Shown: positions 39,417-48,984, counted from the first letter of the stretch. The stretch: 64,000 nucleotides of DNA from Pantoea latae (GCF_002077695.1 NZ_MWUE01000008.1:186001-250000); one strand, 5' to 3'. A program made the numbers and translations. The notes: generated from the letters alone by a model not told the origin.

Positions 39417-40736
39417 CTACAACGCGCTCTGCGCCACGCCGGACGCGCGCTGCGGCTGCAGACGTTTCTCGGGCTGCAGCAGGGTCATCGCCAGCATACT
39501 GCCCAGCGCAATCACGGCGGTGACGGTAAACATCGCGTTGTAGCCGTAATACTCCGCCAGCCAGCCGCACAGCATCGGCGAGATAATCGAGGCGAGATTG
39601 GCGATCGCCAGCGTCATGCCGCTAAAGGCGCCTACAGAGGCTTTCGGCGTCACGTCGATCACCACCGACCAGTAAACGTTATTGACCATCGCGTTGAGCG
39701 CGTTGCCTAACGTCATCAGCGCAATAATCGCCGCGGCCGATCCAGCGTAGGGGATGGCCATAAAACAGCAGGCGGTGCCGAGCAGCGTCACGGCGGCAAA
39801 GCCGTTGCGCGCCACGCGCAGGTTGCTGAAGCGCGCCAGCAGACGATCGGCGATGCGGCCGCCGAGCAGCACGGTAAGACAGGCGCCGCTCCAGGGGATC
39901 ATCGCCACATACCAGAGTGAATGCAGGTCGTAATGAAAGTTGTCCTGCAGGTATTTCGGCAGCCAGGTCACCAGCGTAAAGGTGATATAGAGGAAGGAGA
40001 AGTAGCCCAGCGCGTTGCACACCAGCGTTCTGCTGGTGAAGAAGCGCCACCAGGGCAGCGGCGCCTCGTCGTGCGCCTCCTGCCGCTGCCCGTTGCGGAT
40101 CAGCGCGCGCTCTGCCGCGTTGGCGGCGGGCTGTTGTTCAGGGAGGTCGCTGAAGCGGCGCGCAAACAGCAGCATCGCCAGTAGCGAGAAACAGCCCAAC
40201 AGGATAAACATCATGCGCCAGTCATGGGTCAGCAGCAGCAGCCCGACCGCAATCGGCGCAGTCAGCAGCGAGCCGACCTGCGTCGACAGCAGACCAATGC
40301 TCAGCGCAAAGCCGCGCTCGCGGTCCGGCGCCCAGTGGGCGATCGCCTTGTTCATCAGCGCGTAGGCCGGGCCTTCAGAGACGCCGAACAGAATGCGCAG
40401 AGCAGCGAAGCCCATAATCGCCGAGCCGCCAAACAGCGCGACGCCTAAATCGCCCGCCCAGGCGGTGGCAATCTCCAGTAAAGACCAGAGCACGCCCGCC
40501 ATCAGCCACACCTTTCGGGTGCCAAGACGATCCGCCAGGAACCCGCCGCACAGCGAACCAAAGAGATAGCCGAAGCCAAAATAGCCCAGCACCGCGCCCA
40601 GCTGCACTTTGCTGAAGTGGTACTCCTGCGAGATGGCGTTAGCGGCAAACGACAGCGCGCCGCGATCGATGTAGTTGATCAGCGCGACAAGGAATAACAG
40701 TGAAAAAATAACGTAACGATAGCGACTCGGCTGCAT
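39417..40736 (-). CDS. MFS transporter, anion:cation symporter (ExuT/GudP-like) family
   Basis: A 439-residue carrier with twelve membrane helices. It has the ACS-family start (RYVIFSLLFLVALINYIDRGAL), GGFLADRLGTRKVW between helices 2 and 3, and RILFGVSEGPAYALMNKAIAHWAPDRERG. ACS members move hexuronates, aldarates, galactonate or other organic anions with protons. It stands alone, with the 415-base gcd upstream region ahead of it. A CCACGCGTGG palindrome sits near 40834 in that region, but no linked regulator is present. Confidence 0.88.
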   Translation of the reverse strand: MQPSRYRYVIFSLLFLVALINYIDRGALSFAANAISQEYHFSKVQLGAVLGYFGFGYLFGSLCGGFLADRLGTRKVWLMAGVLWSLLEIATAWAGDLGVALFGGSAIMGFAALRILFGVSEGPAYALMNKAIAHWAPDRERGFALSIGLLSTQVGSLLTAPIAVGLLLLTHDWRMMFILLGCFSLLAMLLFARRFSDLPEQQPAANAAERALIRNGQRQEAHDEAPLPWWRFFTSRTLVCNALGYFSFLYITFTLVTWLPKYLQDNFHYDLHSLWYVAMIPWSGACLTVLLGGRIADRLLARFSNLRVARNGFAAVTLLGTACCFMAIPYAGSAAAIIALMTLGNALNAMVNNVYWSVVIDVTPKASVGAFSGMTLAIANLASIISPMLCGWLAEYYGYNAMFTVTAVIALGSMLAMTLLQPEKRLQPQRASGVAQSAL

Positions 40737-41151
40737 ACGGCTTCTCCTGCAAGATGATGGTCAGTAACCGAGAAGCAAGAGTGGTGCCAGAAGAGAATAA
40801 GGGCGCGTTTAACCGGGCATTGGCCCCACGCGTGGCAGAAATAAGCAGGCTAATGGTTCGCTTGCGCATCATTAAGGTGCAGCGGCGCCGGTGAAAGTGA
40901 CATAAATGTGGCGTCATTCTCGGCGGCTTGAACAAAAGGTGCGGTAAATCAGCGTGATCTATTAGCTGCGGCCGACCATTGCGCGCCGAAATCTTACTCG
41001 ATGTCGCGCTGCGCAGAGGATTATCCGCGCTGACACCACCGATATTCGTTAGCCTGGCTAAAGGCTGGATAGATAATGTGTTTTTACGAAAAATTTACCT
41101 AAGTTAAAATAACGTTGAAGTTATGTGTATTTATTTTATTTCGTCCCTTGA
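40737..41151. other. Gene-free stretch between the MFS carrier and gcd
   Basis: No reading frame with a start, ribosome site and protein-like composition was found on either strand. The right half becomes AT-rich (around 41070-41140, TTTTTACGAAAAATTTACC) and probably holds the gcd promoter. A CCACGCGTGG palindrome near 40834 is the only symmetric element seen. Confidence 0.5.
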
Positions 41152-41169
41152 ATGAGGAAGAGAAGGATC

Positions 41170-43524
41170 ATGGTTAACAAGCTAACCAGTATCGTGATGG
41201 CGATTGTCGCCGTGGCGATGCTGTATATGGGCGGGAAGCTTCTGCTGCTGGGGGGCAGCGCGTTTTATGCGCTGATGGCCGCAGGCTTATTGCTCACCGC
41301 GATACTGCTGTTTCTGAATAAACGCAGCGCCTTAACGCTTTATGCGCTGCTGATGTGGATCACGCTCTTCTGGATAATCTGGGAAGCGGGCTTCGATAAA
41401 TGGCAGTGGATACCGCGCGGCGACCTGTTTGGTCTGATTGGCGTATGGCTGGCGCTGCCCTGGGTGGTGCGTCCGCTTACCCAGCGTAAGTTTCATCCTT
41501 TCCTGGGCTCCACGGTGGTGGTGATGATCGCCCTGGTGATCGGCCTCTGCTTTTACGATCCGCTGCCGCAGCAGGGCACCATCACCAATGCGCGCACGCC
41601 GTCCGCCTCAACCGGCGCCGGCAACGACTGGACGGCCTATGGCGGCTCCACTAACGCGCTGCGCTTCTCCTCGCTGAACCAGATCACCAAAGAGAACGTG
41701 AAAGATCTTGAGGTGGCCTGGACCTACCACACCGGCGATCTGCGCAAGAGCGACGACGCCACCGAGTATACCTTCGAGGCGACGCCGCTGAAGGCGAACG
41801 GCATGCTCTATTTCTGTACGCCGCATAACGAGGTGCACGCGCTCGATCCGGAAACCGGCGCGGTGAAGTGGAAGTACGCGCCGCCGCAGGATCGCTCCTA
41901 TATGCAGCAGCATCAGACCTGTCGCGGCGTCAGCTTCTATGACGCCAGCAGCGCAGCGGCGGCCAACAGCGCCTCGCAGCCCGCGCTGTGCCGTAAGCGT
42001 ATCTATAACGCCACGACCGATGCGCAGCTGGTGGCGCTGGATGCCGACAGCGGCAAACCCTGCGCCGATTTCGGCCAGAACGGCGTGGTCGATCTGCATG
42101 CCAACATGGGCGAAGTCCGTCCGCACGCGCTGATGCAAACCTCTGCGCCGCTGGTGGCGGGCAATCTGGTAATTGTCGGCGGTTCGGTGATGGATAACGG
42201 CTTCAACCGTGGCAACCCGTCAGGCGTGATCCGCGCCTATGACGCCGTGACGGGCCGTCTGGTGTGGAACTTCGATCCCGCTACGCCTGACAACACCCAG
42301 CCGATTGCGGCGGATGCGACCTATCCGCAGGATACGCCGGTGGCCTGGGCGACGCTGAGCGCCGACCTGAAAAACGGCCTGGTCTACGTGCCGTTCGGCA
42401 ACGCCTCGCCGGATGAAGTCGGTATCGAGCGCGATCCCAACAGCAACACGGAGAAATTCCGCGATGCGCTGGTGGCGCTGGATCTGAAAACCGGCGCCTT
42501 TAAATGGCGTTATCAGAGCGCCAACCACGATCTGTGGGACCGCGATAACCCGTCTCAGCCGTCGCTGGTGGATATCGACTATCAGGGCAACCCGCAGCCG
42601 GCGGTGATCCTGCCGACGAAAACCGGCAACCTGTTTGTGCTTAACCGTCTGACCGGTCAGCCGATCTATCCGGTTAACCAGGTGAAGGTGTCGACCGAAG
42701 GCGGCGTTGAGGGCGAGAAATTCGCCGCGACCCAGCCGGTGTCCAGCCTGAACTTTATCCCGCAGCCGCTGACGGAAAAGTCGATGTGGGGCATTTCACC
42801 GTTCGATCAGATGAGCTGCCGTATCGGCTTCCGCGAGCTGCGCTACGACGGCAATCCGTGGACGCCGGCGACGGAGAAGGGCTCGCTGATCTTCCCGGGC
42901 AATATCGGCGTCTTTAACTGGGGTTCCGTTGCGGTTGATCCCGAGCGTCAGCTGCTGATCGCCGCGCCGGTGCGTCTGGCCTACAAGTACAACCTGATCA
43001 AACGTACCCCGACCACCGCGACCGAACGCCTGTTCACTAAGGATGGCTCGCCCTACTGGAATGAAAACTTCCACGGCGACTACGCTATCCATATTCAGCA
43101 GTTCGCGTCTGAGCTGGGCATACCCTGCATCGCGCCGCCGTGGGGCCGTATGGTCGGCGTCGATCTGAAAACCGGCAAAACCGAATGGCTGCGCCGCGTC
43201 GGCACCACGAAAAACCTCAACACCAGCTTCCTGCCTGGCCGTTTCCCACTCGGTTTCCCGATGGGCATGGTGGCGCACGGCGGTCCGCTGGTCACGGCGG
43301 GCGATGTGGTGTTCCACGGCGCGACGGCGGATAACTTCTTCCGCGCCTATGACAGCACCACCGGCGCGCTGCTTTGGCAGACCGAGCTGAGCGCGGGCGC
43401 GCAGGCCACGCCGTCGACCTTTATGGGTAAAGATGGCAAGCAGTATGTGGTGATCGCTGCGGGCGGCCACGGCTCGCTCGGCACCAAAAGCGGCGACAGC
43501 GTGGTGGCGTTCCGCCTGAAATAA
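41170..43524 (+). CDS. gcd: PQQ-dependent membrane glucose dehydrogenase
   Basis: A 784-residue quinoprotein that oxidises glucose to gluconolactone on the periplasmic face and passes electrons to ubiquinone. Five membrane helices fill residues 1-135, then the eight-bladed PQQ propeller: DWTAYGGSTNALRFSSLNQI, the disulfide/PQQ region QTCRGVSFYD, and SANHDLWDRDNPSQPSLVDI, whose Asp corresponds to the catalytic base of E. coli Gcd. Start 41170 (MVNKLTSIVM) is preferred for its AGAAGG; an ATG six codons upstream (41152) is possible. It depends on the pqq genes in this window. Confidence 0.95.
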   Translation: MVNKLTSIVMAIVAVAMLYMGGKLLLLGGSAFYALMAAGLLLTAILLFLNKRSALTLYALLMWITLFWIIWEAGFDKWQWIPRGDLFGLIGVWLALPWVVRPLTQRKFHPFLGSTVVVMIALVIGLCFYDPLPQQGTITNARTPSASTGAGNDWTAYGGSTNALRFSSLNQITKENVKDLEVAWTYHTGDLRKSDDATEYTFEATPLKANGMLYFCTPHNEVHALDPETGAVKWKYAPPQDRSYMQQHQTCRGVSFYDASSAAAANSASQPALCRKRIYNATTDAQLVALDADSGKPCADFGQNGVVDLHANMGEVRPHALMQTSAPLVAGNLVIVGGSVMDNGFNRGNPSGVIRAYDAVTGRLVWNFDPATPDNTQPIAADATYPQDTPVAWATLSADLKNGLVYVPFGNASPDEVGIERDPNSNTEKFRDALVALDLKTGAFKWRYQSANHDLWDRDNPSQPSLVDIDYQGNPQPAVILPTKTGNLFVLNRLTGQPIYPVNQVKVSTEGGVEGEKFAATQPVSSLNFIPQPLTEKSMWGISPFDQMSCRIGFRELRYDGNPWTPATEKGSLIFPGNIGVFNWGSVAVDPERQLLIAAPVRLAYKYNLIKRTPTTATERLFTKDGSPYWNENFHGDYAIHIQQFASELGIPCIAPPWGRMVGVDLKTGKTEWLRRVGTTKNLNTSFLPGRFPLGFPMGMVAHGGPLVTAGDVVFHGATADNFFRAYDSTTGALLWQTELSAGAQATPSTFMGKDGKQYVVIAAGGHGSLGTKSGDSVVAFRLK

Positions 43525-43536
43525 CCGCATCAGGGT

Positions 43537-43570
43537 AAAAAAAAGCGCCTCTCGGGGCGCTTTTTATTTT
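43537..43570 (+). terminator. Rho-independent terminator of gcd
   Basis: AAAAAGCGCC (43540-43549) and GGCGCTTTTT (43556-43565) form a 10-bp stem. T and A runs on both sides let it work in both directions, also for the convergent catalase gene. Confidence 0.9.
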
Positions 43571-43581
43571 TCACGCGGCGC

Positions 43582-45060
43582 TCAGGCCTGCGTCTGCCGT
43601 TTCGACCGCGTTTCCAGCACCTTCAGGGCGATTCTGTCGCCCGTTGCCTGATCGATATTGCGCCAGTATTCAAAGGCGCGCGACAGCACCGGCTCCTCTA
43701 CGCCGTTCAGCAGATGTCCGCTGACGTTCTCTACCAGACGATCGCGCGCCGCGTCATCCATCACTTTATTGATCAGCGTATTGGCCTGACCAAAATCGTC
43801 GTCATCTTCACGCAGCGTGTAGGGCGCGCGCACCATCTCGCCGCTGGCCGGCCAGGTCGAGTCGGTGGGATAGCGCTCGCCGTCCGCCGCCGGCCCGCCT
43901 TTGCTGTTCGGCGCATAAACCGGGTCGGAAACCGGATGAATGCGCATTGCGCCATCTTTGCTGTAGCTGTTAACCGGCGACTGCGGCGCGTTAACCGGGA
44001 TCTGCTTGTAGTTGACGCCCAGGCGGTGACGGTGCGCGTCGGCATAGGAGAAGACGCGGCCCAGCAGCATTTTATCGGGACTCAGGCCGATACCCGGCAC
44101 CAGGTTATTCGGCTCAAACGCCGCCTGTTCGATCTGCGCATGGTTGTCGGTGGGGTTGCGGTTCAGCACCAGCTTGCCCACCTTGATCAGCGGATAGTCG
44201 CCGTGCGGCCAGACCTTAGTGAGATCGAACGGGTTATAGCGATAGGTTTCCGCCTCGGCGAACGGCATGATCTGCATGTAGAGCGTCCAGCTGGGGAATT
44301 TGCCCTCTTTAATGGAGAAGAAGAGGTCGCGGGTGTGGTGATCGATATCTTTTCCGGCCAGCGCGTCGGCCTCTTCCTGAGTGAGAAACTCGATGCCCTG
44401 GTCGGTGTGGAAGTGATACTTCACCCAGAATTTTTCGCCTTCGGCGTTGACCCACATATAGGTATGGCTGGAATAGCCGTTCATATGGCGCCAGGTTTTT
44501 GGAATGCCGCGGTCGCCCATCAGCCAGGTGACCTGATGCGACGATTCCGGCGAAAGGGTCCAGAAGTCCCACTGCATGTCGTTATCGCGCAGGTTATTGT
44601 CGGCGCGACGCTTTTGCGAGCGGATAAAGTGCTGAAACTTCATCGGGTCGCGGATGAAGAACACCGGCGTGTTGTTGCCCACCATGTCGTAGTTGCCTTC
44701 GGTGGTATAGAACTTCAGGGCGAAGCCGCGCGGATCGCGCCAGGTGTCCGGGCTGCCGCGTTCGCCCGCTACGGTAGAGAAGCGCAGCAGCACGTCGGTG
44801 CGCGCGCCGGGCTGGAACACGGCGGCTTTGGTGTACTTGCTGACGTCATCGGTGACGTGGAAATAGCCGAACGCGCCGCTGCCTTTGGCGTGCGGCTGCC
44901 GCTCCGGGATGCGTTCACGGTTGAAATTTGCCATCTGCTCAATGAGATAGTGGTCGTGCAGTACCAGCGGGCCATCAGGGCCGACCGACAGCGAATGTTC
45001 ATCGCTGGCGACGGGAATGCCGGCATCGGTTGTCGTCGGTTTACGCTCATCATCGCTCAT
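43582..45060 (-). CDS. katA: Monofunctional heme catalase (small-subunit clade)
   Basis: A 492-residue catalase that turns hydrogen peroxide into water and oxygen. The distal His is H57 in [18 protein letters not shown], where the usual VVHAKG reads QPHAKG. The proximal Tyr is in [14 protein letters not shown], matching R-x-F-x-Y-x-D-x-x-x-x-R. The length fits the small-subunit NADPH-binding clade and not KatE. Start 45060 ([14 protein letters not shown]) follows GGAGAG. It is convergent with gcd; peroxide defence beside an oxidative sugar pathway is reasonable. Confidence 0.93.
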   Translation of the reverse strand: MSDDERKPTTTDAGIPVASDEHSLSVGPDGPLVLHDHYLIEQMANFNRERIPERQPHAKGSGAFGYFHVTDDVSKYTKAAVFQPGARTDVLLRFSTVAGERGSPDTWRDPRGFALKFYTTEGNYDMVGNNTPVFFIRDPMKFQHFIRSQKRRADNNLRDNDMQWDFWTLSPESSHQVTWLMGDRGIPKTWRHMNGYSSHTYMWVNAEGEKFWVKYHFHTDQGIEFLTQEEADALAGKDIDHHTRDLFFSIKEGKFPSWTLYMQIMPFAEAETYRYNPFDLTKVWPHGDYPLIKVGKLVLNRNPTDNHAQIEQAAFEPNNLVPGIGLSPDKMLLGRVFSYADAHRHRLGVNYKQIPVNAPQSPVNSYSKDGAMRIHPVSDPVYAPNSKGGPAADGERYPTDSTWPASGEMVRAPYTLREDDDDFGQANTLINKVMDDAARDRLVENVSGHLLNGVEEPVLSRAFEYWRNIDQATGDRIALKVLETRSKRQTQA

Positions 45061-45175
45061 GGGTTCTCTCCATTTTTGTAGGGGTATAGCAACCATTAAG
45101 CGTAGTTAAGAATCCGTCTGCCGTAGCAGCGGGTGGATGATGGCGAAAGGCGGAGAGCAAAAAAGAGAAGGGCGA

Positions 45176-45197
45176 CGCTCAGGCGTTTGCCTGAGCG
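45176..45197 (-). terminator. Hairpin after the nitroreductase gene
   Basis: CGCTCAGGC (45176-45184) and GCCTGAGCG (45189-45197) form a 9-bp stem with a GTTT loop, 10 bases beyond the nitroreductase stop on the minus strand. The T tract (CTCTTTTTT) comes about 15 bases later, so termination efficiency is uncertain. Confidence 0.6.
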
Positions 45198-45206
45198 AGG
45201 CGGGAG

Positions 45207-45947
45207 TTATTTGTCGTTGCCGAAGCCCTGTTTTTTCAGCGCGCCCAGCACGTGCGGGAAGTAGATATTTTGATAATAGCCGCTTACGCTTTCGCTCCAG
45301 CTTTCGCCGTCAGAGCGGCCGATGTTCTGCCAGTGCTGCACCATCTCCTGATTGTAGGCGGCAATCTTCTCCTCCAGGCCTGCTGTGCGATAGGCCTCTT
45401 CGTGACGGAAGGTCTCCAGCGGCAGGCGCGGTTTCTGGTGCGACGGTTCATCGACATAGCCGATGACCACGCCCGCGACCGGGAAGGTATATTCCGGCAG
45501 TTCCAGCAGGCTAATCAGCGCCTCAGGATCGCGGCGGATGCCGCCGATCGGCACGATGCCCAGGCCTTCCGCGCGCGCGGCGGCCATCACCGAGCCCAGC
45601 GCAATGCCCACATCGGTCGAACCGGATACGATGCTCTCAATGCTCTGCTGCGCGATCTGCTCGCGGCCGATCGCCTCCATCGCGACGCGGGATTTATGCA
45701 TATCCAGCACGAAGGTAAGAAACACTGGCGCTTTGGCGATCCATGGCTGACCACCGGCAATCTGGGAGATTTCCTTGCGCTTTGCCGCGTCGCGCGTGAC
45801 GACGACGGAAACCTGCTGCGAGTTGACTGAGGTCGGGGCGCGATACGCGGTGCTGATAATGCGATCCAGAATCGCGTCGTCAACAGGCTGCTCGGTAAAG
45901 CTGCGTTCGCTTTTATGGCTGGTAAAAATATCAATTAGTGAATTCAT
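45207..45947 (-). CDS. NADPH-dependent nitroreductase/flavin reductase (NfsA/Frp family)
   Basis: A 246-residue FMN-dependent oxidoreductase of the NfsA-FRP family. It has the N-terminal HKSERSFTEQPVDDAILDRI with the FMN-phosphate Arg/Ser, YRAPTSVNSQQVSVVV, and GIVPIGGIRRDPEALI. YVDEPSHQKPRLPLETFRHEE is the typical C-terminal NADPH side. It reduces nitroaromatics, quinones or flavin with NADPH. Strong GGAGG precedes the start, but that site is enclosed in a short hairpin in the mRNA. Confidence 0.9.
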   Translation of the reverse strand: MNSLIDIFTSHKSERSFTEQPVDDAILDRIISTAYRAPTSVNSQQVSVVVTRDAAKRKEISQIAGGQPWIAKAPVFLTFVLDMHKSRVAMEAIGREQIAQQSIESIVSGSTDVGIALGSVMAAARAEGLGIVPIGGIRRDPEALISLLELPEYTFPVAGVVIGYVDEPSHQKPRLPLETFRHEEAYRTAGLEEKIAAYNQEMVQHWQNIGRSDGESWSESVSGYYQNIYFPHVLGALKKQGFGNDK

Positions 45948-45951
45948 GGAT

Positions 45952-45967
45952 CCTCCAGATGTGGAGG
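45952..45967 (-). promoter_or_regulatory. Hairpin that buries the nitroreductase ribosome-binding site
   Basis: In the leftward mRNA, CCTCCA (complement of 45962-45967) can pair with TGGAGG (complement of 45952-45957) across a CATC loop. TGGAGG is the Shine-Dalgarno of the gene starting at 45947, so translation may be dampened. It could also be coincidental base pairing. Confidence 0.4.
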
Positions 45968-46233
45968 CTAAGAGTAGCAGGTTCGGGCAGGGCCAGATTT
46001 AACCGCATTGGTCATTGCTGATAATCTGATGCAGGTCAGCGCGTTAGCGACGTCTTGCGCAGTGAGCCAGCACGCATTTCTGCACAAATGATAAAAAATA
46101 ACAACTATGTAACAATATGAATGCGCAGGCATTTTGGGCAACCTCACAACAGGCCTCAGGCAGCCACACATAACCTCGTCGCGTGCGGCCGCGTATACCT
46201 GAAGCGACAACACTTAACTTACTGAGGTAACAC

Positions 46234-47358
46234 ATGAATAACTCCCTGGCGCTGCGCCAGTCGATTCTCCTGCTCGGCATGGCTTTCAGCGGGTCGCTGC
46301 TGGCCCAGACCTTTGTCTACGTTTCGGCGGCGGAGGATGGCACTATCGCGCGCTACGCCTTAAACGACCAGACCGGCGAGTTGAAGCCGCTAGGCGACAC
46401 GCCGGCGGGTGGCAAGGTGATGCCAATGGCGATCGGCCCCGATAAAAAAACACTCTATGCTGCGGTGCGCAGCCAGCCGATGCGGCTGGTGAGCTGGTCC
46501 ATCAACGGCAAAACCGGGGCGTTAACGCCGGCGTCGGAGAGCGCGGCCGCCGCAAGCTATCCCTACATTAGCCTGGACAGGCAAGGGCGCTTTTTGCTGG
46601 CGGCGTCCTATGACAGCGGTTTGGTGCATGTTTATCGTTTAGGTGCCCACGGAAAAGTAACGACGCCGTTTGTCGAGGAGATACAGGCCGGGCACGCCGC
46701 GCACTCGGTGATTGTCGATGCGACGAATCACTCCGCCTATGTCGGCGTGCTGGGCACCGATCGCGTTCTGCAGCTGGCGCTGCATCAGGATGGCCAGCTT
46801 ACGCCGGTCGGCGACGGTTTCGTTGCGACGGCGGCGAAAAACGGGCCGCGTCACTCGGTGCTGTCACCGGATAACCGCTTCCTTTATAACGTTGGCGAAA
46901 TGAGCGGCGCCATCGTGCAGTTCGCGCGGCAGCCGGATGGCACGCTGACACAGATCGCTGCCTATCCCAGCGCGGTCGCGCAGAAATATCATCTGCAGCA
47001 CGGCGTTGAGCGCACCGCCAGCTACAGCGACACCACGCCGCGCATCTGGGCGGCCGATATCAAAATGACGCCTGATGGGCGATTTCTCTATGTGACGGAG
47101 CGGACCAGCAGCACGGTTACGGGCTACCGCGTCAGTCAGCAGGATGGAAAACTGCAGCCGATCGGCAGCTGGCCGGTAGAAAAGCAGCCGCGCGGCATCG
47201 CGATTACGTCAGACGGGCGCTGGCTAATCGCCAGCGGCGAGAAAAGCGCGGTGATTGGCAGCTACGCCATTGACCGCGAAAGCGGCGAGCTACACAGGGT
47301 CGCTGAAGCACCTGTTGGCAAAGATGCAAACTGGGTCACCATTGTTAGCATCGAATAA
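46234..47358 (+). CDS. Periplasmic lactonase of the 6-phosphogluconolactonase (Pgl/YbhE) family
   Basis: A 374-residue seven-bladed propeller of the lactonase (PF10282) family, with a signal peptide (SILLLGMAFSGSLLAQ) that cytoplasmic YbhE lacks. Blade motifs include FVYVSAAEDGTIARYALND, NGPRHSVLSPDNRFLYNVGE and RGIAITSDGRWLIASGEKS. Export suggests action on periplasmic glucono-1,5-lactone made by Gcd, whose gene lies 2.7 kb upstream. That role is inference; the sequence supports only a lactonase-type propeller. TTACTGAGG precedes the start. Confidence 0.85.
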   Translation: MNNSLALRQSILLLGMAFSGSLLAQTFVYVSAAEDGTIARYALNDQTGELKPLGDTPAGGKVMPMAIGPDKKTLYAAVRSQPMRLVSWSINGKTGALTPASESAAAASYPYISLDRQGRFLLAASYDSGLVHVYRLGAHGKVTTPFVEEIQAGHAAHSVIVDATNHSAYVGVLGTDRVLQLALHQDGQLTPVGDGFVATAAKNGPRHSVLSPDNRFLYNVGEMSGAIVQFARQPDGTLTQIAAYPSAVAQKYHLQHGVERTASYSDTTPRIWAADIKMTPDGRFLYVTERTSSTVTGYRVSQQDGKLQPIGSWPVEKQPRGIAITSDGRWLIASGEKSAVIGSYAIDRESGELHRVAEAPVGKDANWVTIVSIE

Positions 47359-47470
47359 TACTCACTCCCGCTTCGTTCAAAATTTTTGGCTAAGCGCAGC
47401 CGGTGTCTTTAGTGATTAAGCGAAATCATTAGCACAACCCTTTAACATAAAGATGCTCTACACTTATTAA

Positions 47471-47491
47471 TCAATCAAAATGTTTGATTGA
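47471..47491. promoter_or_regulatory. Perfect inverted repeat upstream of the alcohol dehydrogenase
   Basis: TCAATCAAA (47471-47479) and TTTGATTGA (47483-47491) are exact complements around ATG. The size and symmetry fit a TetR-family-type operator, about 77 bases before the gene. No TetR gene is adjacent. Confidence 0.5.
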
Positions 47492-47504
47492 CGAGGCGGC
47501 AACA

Positions 47505-47540
47505 TTAATGGCGGCGACAGCAGCGGGTCGCCGCCATTAA
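47505..47540. repeat. 13-bp perfect stem in the alcohol dehydrogenase leader
   Basis: TTAATGGCGGCGA (47505-47517) and TCGCCGCCATTAA (47528-47540) pair exactly with a 10-base loop, ending 27 bases before the ATG and just ahead of the ribosome site. There is no T run, so it is more likely an operator or mRNA leader structure than a terminator. Confidence 0.55.
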
Positions 47541-47567
47541 ACCGATCACTCACAAGAGGAGAACATT

Positions 47568-48701
47568 ATGAAAGCGGTTGTTTACAACGGACCTTTCGAT
47601 GTGTCAGTAAAAGATGTTCCGGACGCAAAGATTGTTCGTCCAACCGATGTGCTGGTTCGCATTACCACCACCAACATCTGCGGTTCTGACCTGCATATGT
47701 ACGAAGGCCGCACCAGCTTTGAGCAAGGGCGCATATTCGGTCATGAAAATATGGGGCAGGTCATTGAAATCGGTGGCGCCGTAGAGCGAATCAAAGTGGG
47801 TGACTATGTCTGCCTGCCATTCAATGTTGGTTGCGGCTTCTGTGAAAACTGCGAAAAAGGGTTAACTGGCTATTGCCTGACGGCTAACCCAGGAGCGGCT
47901 GGCGCCGCCTACGGCTTTGCCGAAATGGGGGAGTGGGATGGCGGACAGGCGGAGCTACTGCGCGTTCCTTATGCCGATTTTAACTGCCTGGTCTTACCGC
48001 CGGATGCGGCTGAAAAGGAAGAAGACTACGTCCTCCTGTCTGATATATTTCCCACCGGCTGGCATGCCACCGAACTGGCAGGATTACGGCCAGGGGAAAG
48101 CGTCGCTATTTATGGTGCGGGTCCGGTCGGCTTAATGGCAGCGCATTCCGCCATTATCAAAGGCGCATCACAGGTGTTTGTGGTAGATACACATCCCGAT
48201 CGGCTGGCGTTGGCTGAAAAAATCGGCGCAGTCGCCATTAATGGCGTGGGCGATGATGCGGTGAATAAAATTCTCGAGTTAACCGATGGGCGCGGCACGG
48301 ATTGCGGTTGCGAATGCGTAGGCTACCAGTGCTGCAATAAACATGGTCACGAGAATAACTCCGCCACGATGAATAGTCTGGTGGCGTCAACTAAAGCGAC
48401 GGGCGGCATTGGCGCCGTAGGCGTGTTTGTTCCGCAGGATCCCGGCGCGGCAACTGAACTGGCCAAACAGGGCAAGATGCCTTTCGATTTTGGCAACTTC
48501 TGGTTTAAAGGTCAGTCGATCAAGACCGGCCAGTGCAACGTAAAGGCTTATAACCGTCAGCTCGCCAGACTTATCCATCACGGCAAGGCGAACCCGGCGC
48601 AGATTATCTCACACCGGCTACCGCTGTCAGAAGCCGCAGAGGGTTATAAGCATTTTGACGATCGCGACGAGGGCTGGACCAAAGTCATTCTGAAACCCTG
48701 A
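47568..48701 (+). CDS. Zinc alcohol dehydrogenase, glutathione-independent formaldehyde-dehydrogenase type
   Basis: A 377-residue medium-chain zinc dehydrogenase. Catalytic zinc ligands C38 (NICGSDLH) and H59-E60 (FGHENMG) are present. The structural zinc lobe is C89-x2-C92-x2-C95-x7-C103 (CGFCENCEKGLTGYC), and YGAGPVGLMAAHSAII forms the NAD Rossmann loop. The C-terminal GYQCCNKHGHENNSATMNSL insertion is typical of the formaldehyde-dismutase/FdhA group. The gene is preceded by two symmetric elements and AAGAGGAGA. Base use looks less GC-rich than the surroundings, as it is in the following MFS gene, hinting at later acquisition. Confidence 0.9.
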   Translation: MKAVVYNGPFDVSVKDVPDAKIVRPTDVLVRITTTNICGSDLHMYEGRTSFEQGRIFGHENMGQVIEIGGAVERIKVGDYVCLPFNVGCGFCENCEKGLTGYCLTANPGAAGAAYGFAEMGEWDGGQAELLRVPYADFNCLVLPPDAAEKEEDYVLLSDIFPTGWHATELAGLRPGESVAIYGAGPVGLMAAHSAIIKGASQVFVVDTHPDRLALAEKIGAVAINGVGDDAVNKILELTDGRGTDCGCECVGYQCCNKHGHENNSATMNSLVASTKATGGIGAVGVFVPQDPGAATELAKQGKMPFDFGNFWFKGQSIKTGQCNVKAYNRQLARLIHHGKANPAQIISHRLPLSEAAEGYKHFDDRDEGWTKVILKP

Positions 48702-48870
48702 AGGCTGAGCGCCTAAATTAAAGCCGCATTCAGGCTCGGTACCAGGGAATAGGGTTATCGCTTGTCTGTGGCTTAATGAAAGCAGATAAAAGGGGACGAG
48801 AGCAGCAGGCTGAACCACACAAGCGGATGGTTATAAATACCATATTTAACATAATATACATTATATGCAC

Positions 48871-48984
48871 TCATATTATCCTGTTAAACCGGCATCCAGA
48901 CACCCTGGCATTATCCAGCTCACCACGCAAAAAAACCTGAGTCTGGCCATCGGCATCAATCCTGACACTCACACGTAAAACCAT
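48871..48984 (-). CDS. Doubtful 37-residue reading frame in the intergenic stretch
   Basis: In the 380 bases between the dehydrogenase stop and the MFS start, the only protein-like frame is leftward: MVLRVSVRIDADGQTQVFLR followed by GELDNARVSGCRFNRII. It has no good ribosome site. It may be a remnant or chance. The rest of the stretch is AT-rich with small dyads (ATGGT-N7-ACCAT near 48827, CGTTCA-N4-TGAACG near 48986) that could serve MFS promoter control. Confidence 0.2.
   Translation of the reverse strand: MVLRVSVRIDADGQTQVFLRGELDNARVSGCRFNRII

Noticed and set aside
43714..45081. Rightward 455-codon frame opposite the catalase gene
   Set aside because: Antisense shadow; the catalase on the minus strand has complete heme and active-site motifs.
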